DNA of 64,000 nucleotides, from assembly GCF_964340395.1 (NCBI RefSeq), contig NC_135566.1, positions 2,501 to 66,500 on the forward strand. The letters run 5' to 3'. This document shows, piece by piece, positions 14,301-26,200 of the stretch; within the stretch, counting starts at the first letter, position 1, and each line of letters starts with the position of its first letter. The notes under the pieces were generated by a model. That model worked only from the letters and a program-made list of their open reading frames with translations, was not told the origin of the DNA and did not search any database. Origin of the DNA: Glandiceps talaboti. Taxonomy: Eukaryota; Hemichordata; Enteropneusta; Spengelidae. The translations under genes were made by a program, and so were the position numbers.

Positions 14301-17300
14301 CAGTCAGGAGTCTTGCTGTGTGACCATGAGTAGTAGCAGATGGCAACTGTAATGTGCATGCGATGGGCAATTGACATGTACACATCTGGAATGTAATACA
14401 ATGTACAATGTAACAATTTGACCTAAATCATATGCACACCATTACGCATGTGTGCGGTACACACATCATATACAACTATTACGAGTGAGATACACAATTA
14501 CAGAAACAAACTCACTAGCATATTGTTTACATGAATTTGGTGAACAACAGGGAATAATCATTAATTTGCAGGAAGTTGCTAAAATGTACGATTATCTGAA
14601 AACACATACTATGACTTCAAAACAGCAAGGGGCATTGCAAATATCTTTTTTCTGGCATTTCATGGACGAATATTATTATATTATAATAATAGTGTATATT
14701 TTTTGAAGGCGATAAGCTGGTAACAGGTACATGTTTCCTGATCAATTTACTGGAGTTTCCCCCATAGCTGGGGCCCATGACCAAAGTGAAACGACGGAAA
14801 CCATATAAAATGCTTTGAAAATTTTAACTAATAAAGAACGCAAGTTAGCTTCACAAAATGTCTTCATGTCTTGCTTTCCGGCATAGTACTGAGAGTTTAT
14901 TGTTTTTGTTTTGACATCAATGCAAAAAGACGCAACACTGATGTTGCAATTCAGTGTTACCATTGTTGTGTGTACCTGGAAAATTACTGCATCATGCCAA
15001 ACACAGGTTCATATGGACACAGCAAAAAAAACAAAAACAAAAACCCCAAACCAACTAAAAAAACTCACACAGTAAGACATAGTTCTCTTCAGCATGTTCA
15101 GATTTAAATAGTCTTGAGACGATACAGCACCATGCCACAGTAGGCCTTCACTGAGGACATACATTTGTAATCTATAGCTACAAAATGTATGTTTTTGTTA
15201 GATGCAAAGCAGATCACTAAAACACATATAAAATTCATCTTACTGCAATGATTATGTTTGGTACATTGCCTTCCCTGGCAAACACATCAAGTCTGCTGAC
15301 TGTGTCTTCATTGCCCACAACCTCTGTAAGTATAAGTGGTCGGTACTTCTCAACCCTAAAAACACAATAAGACATTAAATCATCATAAATCATAAATTCT
15401 ACCATTGTCCCTGATCAGATCATTTTAGTTCCTGACACACGTTAGCTTGTCTGCATCATCACCATCATCATCACTACATGTATCAGTATTTACTACACAG
15501 TATAGTTCAAGAATCCATTTCCAATACTAGCCTAGTGTATGCCTGAAGTTAACATTGAGCTGAAACAGGCAATAACCCTTCTACAAAATGTGTATGGTAG
15601 TTGTCGTTCTGGCGAGATGTTAATACCTACGTATTATACACGATGGAAATTAATTTTATGCATATTTGATCGAATGATCTGTATCCTGTAAGCAACCAAT
15701 GATGTTGATTTAATCCTTCTATTAACTTGAAAATCTAAAGTTCAATCATCAAAAATGACTATTCACCAACAGTTTTCGAAATTCCAAACAGATTTGTACA
15801 TTTTTTCATGTGATAGTTGAAACATCTGAAAGTCGCCATCAACGTGTTCATCACACGTCATGGTGCAGGGCATGTTTATTTGAGCCATCAAAATCTATGT
15901 GTACAAATTACGGAAACGTTACACATGTCAATAAAAACGACAGAAACAACTTGAACACTATAAAAACACAATAACTGATAAATATAATTTCCTGGTGAAA
16001 GTATTGTTTTGCAGAGACAGTAAAATGTTTTACAATTTAAATGCAGTATGAGTTTGTTTCCATTTTTCAGGGTATGTTCTATTCATGGTATGTTCTATAG
16101 GTACCATAACCCCGGAAGTAAATTGGTGATGTATCAAAATTAGGTTGATATGTAAATTTCAATGGCCTCTGTGTACGACATACGCAATGAAAAAAATCAC
16201 CGAGAACACTGCATACATTGCATGTAATATCATGCACAATCACTACTTGAGATGATCCTATTGTTGTTTGTACAACTTGCATGTAATTTCATTAAAAACA
16301 TTATAAGATAATTTACATTTCAAGGCTATGATATGGTATAATTAATATGTATACACTTTCTCCTTTTAAAACATGTACATGTAGTCCTATTTCGCAACTG
16401 CCAAGAAATGCTGGTTAAAGGGATAAGGGTAGATACTTTACAATACTTGCAATTTTCAATAGACAAAGACTGTAAGCATGACGTGTACTGCATGCTGTGT
16501 GACAGAAAAATAGAAAGTATGTGGTTCGATATTTATGACAGCAATGTACACTATGAATGATTTCGAGTTTTTTACCGACAATGAAAAACATTTCATTTTA
16601 GACTGTGTCAATAATTGCAGACTGTTGTAACTCTTTCACCACCATTGGCCTCATGGGATTGTTTGTTCTCCACCAACCCCCTCACTAACATTAGGTGAGC
16701 GTGAGTGGTATGCAATCAAATTGATATAAAAATACTTAGAGTTGCATATTTTTGAAAAATATGGTATCATTTTAATGGAAAGTAAATTTTCTACATTACA
16801 TGTACAGTTGCAAATTCATACATTCAAATGTTACATACACAACCGAAATATGGATTAAAGTAATAAAATAGTAATAAAACAAACATTGGTTGTATATTTA
16901 TTGACATATCACAAATAAACAAACATTTATGTCACAAACAAAATTCAAAATGCCAACATTTACGTTCCTACAAAACTTCTGTATACTGGTTAAATGGTCA
17001 AAATTGGCAAAAATTTGGCAGAAAAATGTTATTTTCCGTTGCATTAAATTTGAATGAAAAAAATTAACAGCTCAATAATCCATTTATAATGCTATAGTCG
17101 GTCCCCACTGGCATTGAAAGTGTACTAAAATATCTGAAGTCGTCGCCTCAAGACCATCTGGAAAGTGAGTTTCTGTAAATGTAATTCAGTATTTAACAGG
17201 ACAGCAAAAAATTATCACCAAATTTGTTCTCTAAATCGGTAAAGAATGCCCATAAGTCAGTAGTATCGGTGCCAAAATTGGATGGGCAAGGTGGTGGTAT

Positions 17301-20300
17301 TTGCCAACATGCACACCGATCAATGGAAATATGCAGCTAGCATTTTGTATGTACATCAATTCGCTGTAATGTAATCGTTACATAGAGTACACTGAGTTCA
17401 TACAGCCACCTACTTGTAGTCAATAATGCCATCCAAGTCGAAAATTAAACAGAATTTTTCATGAACAAAACTGTTATTTACATTGTAAATTATGTTAGGG
17501 GAGATGATTTTGGCTGCGGCAATGTTGAAATTTGAATTCCCCTAAAAAAACGCACGCTAAAAATCCGATCGAAAAATCCTCAGTTCGTGCGTAATGTACC
17601 CACCACTGACCAGTATAAATTGACCTTGTATGAGTATGATTCATTATTGAACATTACCCATAAAGAAATATGACCAAATTAATTCTTTACATCGATAAAA
17701 ATTGGCCCCAAGATGATAATATGGACGCAGACTACCGGTCAACAAGTTACACACTTTGCCGACTTTCACTATTCATGTACAACACCCGTAAATTCCCTGT
17801 TGGGAGATCACATGAACTTAGTGGGTACTTCTGATGCTTGTACCATTCCCACAGCCAACTACATGTATTCAACAATGCATTTCTGGTAAAATTCAGTGGA
17901 TATTTCTTTGGACGGTTAACAAATTGACATCGTAAGAGATGTTATGAGGGCCATTGGTTACTTCTGCCATGTTGAAATTCGATTTTGTCAGTGAAAAACG
18001 CATACAGAAATTACAATTGCTCGTCATTCCGGTCCTATTTCTAAACTGTTCACTTCCATGTGTTCAAAATGGCAGGCTAGCAAAACATAGCTAATAAGCA
18101 TGTGTGGAACTAGTTATGGCAGTTATGAACTTTGCCGTCCCTACATATGGGGTACTGGTGGTGAAAGGGTGGAAGACATCTATCACGACGTTGTACTCCT
18201 TTTATCGAATGTTGACAGATTCATTAACAAGCAACATTTAAATGAGAGTGCATCACCTTAACTATCTATTTTCTTCATTAAAATTTGATGTCTGGCTTAA
18301 AAGGTTTTCAAGGTTATTAAAAGTGCTTGAGGTTAACACGTCTATTAAATGTACCTGTCATGATGCTTTTACTGACCCTTTCCTCTTACTAAAATATTAC
18401 CATTCTAAGCTAATTGCAACTATCAGCACAAATCAACACCACGAGTTATATATGTTATCATTTCCCAAAAAACAGTATCAAACGAAAGGTTTTTTTAACA
18501 TGTCAAACCACACCTTCCTATTAAAATTCTACACACAGAGTAATGTGTACATAAAAACATCACACAATGCAACATACAGACAACAACAATGTGTCATGGA
18601 CAGGACTAACATCTATGTGGTGACTACTGTCTCCACAACAATGTGACATGGACAGGACTAACATCTATGTGGTGACCACTGTCTTCACAACAATGTGACA
18701 TGGACAGGACTAACATCTATGTGGTGACTACTGTCTCCACAACAATGTGACATGGACAGGACTAACATCTATGTGGTGACTACTGTCTCCACAACAATGT
18801 GACATGGACAGGACTAACATCTATGTGGTGACTACTGTCTCCACAACAATGTGACATGGACAGGACTAACATCTATGTGGTGACCACTGTCTCCACAACA
18901 ATGTGACATGGACAGGACTAACATCTATGTGGTGACTACTGTCTTCACAACAATGTGACATGGACAGGACTAACATCTATGTGGTGACTACTGTCTCCAC
19001 AACAATGTGACATGGACAGGACTAACATCTATGTGGTGACTACTGTCTCCACAACAATGTGACATGGACAGGACTAATGTGGTGACTACTGTCTCCACAA
19101 CAATGTGACATGGACAGGACTAACATCTATGTGGTGACTACTGTCTTCACAACAAAGTGTCATGGACAGGACTAACATCTATGTGGTGACTACTGTCTCC
19201 ACAACAATGTGACATGGACAGGACTGCTATCTATGTGGTGACCACTGTCTCCACAACAATGTGACATGGACAGGACTAACATCTATGTGGTGACTACTGT
19301 CTTCACAACAATGTGACATGGACAGGACTAACATCTATGTGGTGACCACTGTCTTCACAACAATGTGTCATGGACAGGACTAACATCTATGTGGTGACCA
19401 CTGTCTTCACAACAATGTGTCATGGACAGGACTAACATCTATGTGGTGACCACTGTCTTCACAACAATGTGACATGGACAAGACTGCTATCTATGTGGTG
19501 ACCACTGTCTTCACAACAATGTGACATGGACAAGACTGCTATCTATGTGGTGACCACTGTCTTCACAATGTGACATGGACAAGACTACTATCTATGTGGT
19601 GACCACTGTCTCCACAACAATGTGACATGGACAGGACTAACATCTATGTGGTGACTACTGTCTTCACAACAATGTGACATGGACAGGACTAACATCTATG
19701 TGGTGACCACTGTCTTCACAACAATGTGTCATGGACAGGACTAACATCTATGTGGTGACCACTGTCTTCACAACAATGTGACATGGACAAGACTGCTATC
19801 TATGTGGTGACCACTGTCTTCACAACAATGTGACATGGACAAGACTGCTATCTATGTGGTGACCACTGTCTTCACAATGTGACATGGACAAGACTACTAT
19901 CTATGTACATGTAGTCACTACTGTCTTCACAACAATGTGACATGGACAAGACTGCTATCTATGTAGTCACTACTGTCTTCACAACAATGTGACATGGACA
20001 GAACTGCTATCTATGTACATGTAGTCACTACTGTCTTCACAACAATGTGACATGGACAGGACGGACGGCTAGCTATGTGATGACTACTGTCTTCACATGT
20101 GCATGTGCTGATGTACTTGGCTTCAACAGTCAACAATGGTGGGTGGGGCAACTGGATTGATTCCTGGTTCAAGTAACAGATTTTATTCTCTGGTGCAGTC
20201 CGTGATGAAATCTGCTGGATGCCTGGTGTCAATTTTTCATCATCTTGTCATTGTGCTGGAGTGCTATCTTGCCATTGTAGCACCATGAGCTTACCACGCA

Positions 20301-23167
20301 TGACATAACACCAAGAAGAGCTCAAGTCACTGTGATGTGGAACCTACCAGCCTTTCTCAAGATTTCTACCTACATGTATCTGCCAAGGTCAGAAGTCTGT
20401 CAAATGCTTACTTCTAACAATGTGCGGGTACACATTTGAATGATTCTTTAGGTAAAAAAACTTCCAGTTATTGAAGAATTTGCTACTCTACTGGAAGATG
20501 ATGGTCAAGGTCAAAGCTACATGTAGGTGCCCTGCTTGAAAGTTTACTTTGATAAACATTCATGTACATGTACGCAAAATGTGAATAAAATCTGCATTTG
20601 GGGAAAATATTTTTGATACAATTAGCCAAACTTGCGAATCCAATTTAGAACAGGCACCAGAGAATCTATGCGTAAATGCTTGTGGTTTCTTTGTCGCAAC
20701 GTGGAACATCCGTAATTTAAACTACATTGTATTACATTTAGAAGGAAGTAGTGTACACACGGTGCTTCCCTCAAAAGTTAAACAAATCATAAAATTGTTA
20801 CATCAGCAATGCAAACAAACATCCCCTCCAACAAACTTGTAAGTTCCTTTGTTTAAACTTTGCAACATCTGATCATGCGATCTATGCTTGATAAAATTTG
20901 ATCAAGTAGTTCGTCACAGGCATGCAAGGAGCGCGTTGGCAGATGAGTTGTCTTCCACAATGCAGGCCGAAAAAACGAAACGTCAGTCATCACTATTTGA
21001 CTTTTGTTGCAAAGAATCAAAGGACAACTTCAAGAGTACTGACGAACCATCTAAAAAGAAATGGAAACCAAATTATGAAAATTGGAGCGGGGAGGGTTTG
21101 GATAAGAAAGTCAAAATGTGGTCTAAAGAATTAAAACGAGTTGAACTGAATGGAGACTCAAAATCACAGACACTGACGTGTAAATGGTGCAGAGATGCCA
21201 AATTGAGTAACGTCTACACCGAAGGTAAGAACATTTAATAAAATCATTTCCTGGTTCATCAATTCTATGTATAATGTTCAAGTTTACAGATATTACACGC
21301 TGAACTTCAAAACGATTTATTATGGAAGTTGACGTACGTACGTACGAATGGGTTGATGGAAAAAGTGATAATGTACATACAGTGCAGCAGCATAATACTA
21401 CCCACGATCTTCAATTGAATCATTTCGAAATAAAAAATACACCAAATAAAAAAACAAAACGCAAAATTAGATTTGTATGCCTGTTTTGAGCGAGTGGGGA
21501 TAAGTTTTATGACATTGACAGGGCGTAGATGATTTCCACGAGTCATGCAGATTGTAATGTGGCGATCCGTTCACACGTGACATTGCGTCATTTTGTACAA
21601 GGTCGGTCATAGGTCATGTTATGTTCGCTATGACACCGATGTTCGCGTATTCTTGTACATGTGTAAACCTACACGTGCGTGGTATAAAACAAAGAAAATT
21701 CACTAATACTAAAATGTAACATGTTTCATTTTAGGTTGTATGTACTTTAGAAAGGATGGGCTTAAAAAACACGAGGAAACTCACGACCATATCATAGCGA
21801 CTACCCGAAGACGAGTGACAAACGCAGACAACAGTGGTGCTGGTAATGACGTAGACAAGTGCGAGGGTATTCAAGTGTCGTTGATGAAACAAGCGTCAAG
21901 GGCAGCCAAGGCAATTTACCCAGCAATACAAATCGTGTATTGGCAAGCCAAAGAAAACATCAGCAATCTAAAGTATGGCAGCCTGATCGAACTGTGTAAA
22001 ATACAAGGTTGTACGGACTTAGAGAAACTGAGAGTAGATGAAAGGACTAATTATGAACACAATGACTCTTTCTATGCTATTTTGCAAGGAATTGTCGATG
22101 TTCTGGACAGTAACGTCATTAAGAAAGTTAAGCAAGCATTATGTTTCGGATTTATTTGTGATGAGCCAACAGATGTTTCAGTAGAGAAATGTATTGTAGC
22201 ATATATCAGATTTGTACATAATATAGTTTTGGAAACTCATTTTATTCGACTCCATGGCTTGCCTGGTGGAACAGCGTTTGTGAGCTTATAAATAAAACTA
22301 TTATTATTATTATTATTGTTTTTATTTATGTTCATTTTTATCGCAAAAGTTTGGCTAATTGAAAGTCTGGTTTGGCAATAATAAATAAATTTTGAGGCAA
22401 ATTAGCCAAATTGCTAGTAAATTTTTTGACCCAGAGGAAACACTGCTATAATTCTTTGCAAAATATTTGAAATGTCATGTTACAACACTTCAGTATCTAT
22501 TTATAAATCACATGATCTAAACATACAGAGGTGTTGAAATCTATCTCATGGCACAGCTTACATGTAATTAATGTTAAAAAGAAAAAATATCAAATTTATG
22601 ATAAATCTGAATACAGAAGGTTAATGGGTTATGGAACAATGGCCCAACTGCACAGATTACTTTTAGTAGTTATAACTCACACAGTAATTGAATAAATCAG
22701 AAATACAATTATGTCAGCACTCCATTAGTTTCAATAAGTGTGAATACAGAAGGTTTATGCGTCAATCATGGAATAATGGACCAACTGCACAGATTGCTTT
22801 CAGCAGTTATAACTCACATGTAGTAATTGAATAAATCAGAAATACACACTGTATTACAGCACCTCATTATTTTCAATATAAACCTTCATACACATATGGC
22901 ACATGATATATATTACATCTGCATATACAAAAATTCAATTATTTACTGAATGACATACGTTTCAGAAACAACAGGAGATATTTAGTACAACAGGCTTAAA
23001 AAAAATTCTGCGTGGACGTGTTTGAGTAGAACAAGTGACAAAAACAGTTCCATTTATAACATTCATTGTACATGTACATGACCAAAAATGGTTTTGCCTG
23101 AATAGTTCATTTATACACAACTAAGCTTGGAGAGGATACAGTGTACATACATCACCACTGTGTTTGT

Positions 23168-23201
<34 letters not shown>

Positions 23202-26200
23202 CCACCATTTAACTTTGCAATCTACCAGAAGATCTGATCTACTTGGTGTGAAAAAGTCATCATGAATACAACAATCAACAACAGCTCAGTCTGTGACACT
23301 GATAAGACTTCAACGTATGTGATAGTTTCTGTAATGACATTCCTCATTATACTTGCTATCACATTTGGTAACACTTTGGTGATTTTATCCATCTATCAAT
23401 TTCATCAACTGCGAACTGTAGCCAACTATTTTGTATGCAGTCTGGCATGTGCTGATTTGTTTGTTGTTATCACAGTCATCTTTGATGCAGGATGGGTGAC
23501 AGGTATGATCCCAATGCAGGGCAATATCTACTATTGTATACTTCAAAATAGCGTAATGACCATGTGTATCAGTGTATCCATAATTCATCTTCTTGTTATT
23601 GCGATGGATCGATATCTAGCCATTACATCACCACTAACTTACCATGCCAGAATGACACAAAGAAAAGCTAAAGTATTGATATTTGTTGCCTGGTTTCTGC
23701 CCCTCTGTCTTGCAGGTTTCACCTACTCAGTGTGGGACAAAGCTGCATTTACACAGGAAGACATGTCATGTTACGCACCCGATATGCTACCATTATGGGT
23801 ATCATTCTTTTACTCGTCAATTTACTTCATTATTCCATTATCTATCATGTTCATCCTTTATACACATATCTTCTTGATAGCAAGAAAACATGCACAGAGT
23901 ATTGCAGCTCAAGAGAATCGTTCTGAGAACACCACATACAAGAAAGACTTAAAGGCAACCAAGACAGTAGCAATAGTGCTGGGAACGTTCATAGCATTCT
24001 GGATGCCTGCAGCTATTGTGATAGTTTTTGCAGAAGTTGATTTCAAGGATTGCGAGACACCATGGTTGTTCTTCATGACATTCTCAATTGCTTTGAGCAA
24101 CTCAGCCTGTAATCCTATAATTTACGCCAATAGGAATTCTGAGTTTAGACAAGCTTTTAAGAAACTTTTGACAGCTAGATTATAACAATGTTTTGATTTA
24201 ATAACTAATTTGTACGTGGAGACATGCTTCCAAGAAAACACTTCAATTGTAAATGTGACTACAATGTTCTGTTCAGTGACTTATCAAGAAGGAAAGATAC
24301 TTCGTGAGAGATCCCTTAACTTCTGACTATATCAGCATTAATACACTTTTTAATAACTACATTGTACAACTCATTTTGATCTATTGAATGGCATCATTCT
24401 TATATATTATTAGTTGAATGTACCTTCTACTTTTTTTAATATGCTTGTATCATAAATATTACAAGTACACTGTAATAAAGTCATGAAGAGTTCAGAAAAG
24501 TGACTTTGAATTCATGGTCACGTGATGGTGTTAAAGACTCAATTGTTGTACAATGGCTTGAAACAAATCATGTTTGTGAAGAAATATGATTACAGACTGA
24601 ATGGTTTGCAATAATTACATGTAGAGTTACCCAGACTTTCTTACTTCTGCCACCCCCAGCAGAGTCTGGTGCATTACAACACCAGCAATTGGAATATGAT
24701 GGCTGTGCAGACAGTAAAATGTAACTGAGATTGGTGTGAATCTTGATAAACTTAGTGGAGGACAACTTGAATACTACTTGGTTTATTTCATGTGACTGAG
24801 TGTGTACGGACTGTTACAGGCATCGCAGGAATTTCCCAGCTGGCATCTTATCGATGTTACCTGCTAAGTAATGCATAATACTGAGTTTAATTGACAACTT
24901 CCATTTCTGCACTTTGAGCTCTGCTTGCAGAGATTATGTGCTCTGTAAGTCTACTTTATTACGGTATTATTAAATTAATATTATTATTATTACAGAGACA
25001 CGTCTATCTTGTAACTGATGTCACTGCATACTTATGCCTTTCTTGTTTATTACACCATCTCTGATACAAAATAAACAGCACTTTATGCGCACATGCTTTG
25101 TGACTTAGGGACGACATGGAAATCAAAAGCATCGTAATTACGCATCGTAACGAGTAACGATGAGTAGCTACTAGTAGTTACGATGTACTATGCGAAACAG
25201 GAGATAATGAGGTGTTCAAGTTCATGAATAACTGACAATAGATAATCAGTTCACTTTTCTTTGTTTCCCATAAAGACGTCGTCTTTAAGCGTAGATACGC
25301 ATAATTTTTTATCGCCAACACACAATAGATAGTGATTCTCACCTTCCGTGTTTCCAATGATGACATTGTCTTCTATCATAGTTGATCGTAGTTTGTCATA
25401 CTTTTCGATCATCAAAGAAAACCACGTACTCCAGCCAGTAATGTGCTGATGAAACTAGTACTGTACATGTTTTTATGAGTACAAGTTCATGGGCGATATT
25501 CATAAAAAAAACAATAAGATACACACGAAATCAAAGTTTCAATATTCAGCAATACTTTTCTCGAACATGACGGTATGTATACAAAATTTATTGTGATGGA
25601 CGCATGGACGTAATATTGTAACAGTATAATAACAGTAAATCTTTGAGGAAGATTATCGTACAATTGTGTGACTCTCAAAGCATCAATCGCGGTTAGACTT
25701 TCTTTTTGTTTTTTGCACGGTCTACAAACTAAAAGTACAACTTACAAGTTACAAGCTCACGCTTGGCGGCCATGGTAGGGCCAAGAAATGCTGTTGAATT
25801 TCCGGGTTGCGGAAGTGCAGTTTTGACTTTTATATCACCGAATAACGGGATTTGTTTTATATATTCTAAAACAACAACTAATTTTTTATGTTTCTCAGTA
25901 TAGTAACATTCCTAAATGATGGGGTTGAGTTGAGAAATCGCAATGTTCGGCAACACGTGTCGTGATGCATGACGTCGGTAGATAAACATAGAGACGCAAG
26001 TGATGAACGTATTCAGTTATTATTAGCCCGAAATTTCGTTTTATAAATGACGTTTTTCCTCAAAATTTTGAAGAAACAAAACGTTTTTAGGTGACTTCTA
26101 AATCAATCAAATCAAACGATATATTAATGCGAGACAAGCTTTAGTTTTTAATTTGTTTTTGTGGACAATGTTCGAATTCGACTGACGAATCCTGCGACTC

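Noticed and set aside
14452-14706. 84-codon plus-strand frame in an RFC2 intron
   Set aside because: No similarity, no ATG at the stated start, and ends in a low-complexity isoleucine/tyrosine run.
18242-18646. 134-codon plus-strand frame
   Set aside because: Runs into the 52-bp minisatellite, resembles no family and has no exon-like context.
18590-20095. CRISPR-like array
   Set aside because: Units are contiguous 52-bp tandem repeats without unique spacers, in an animal intron.
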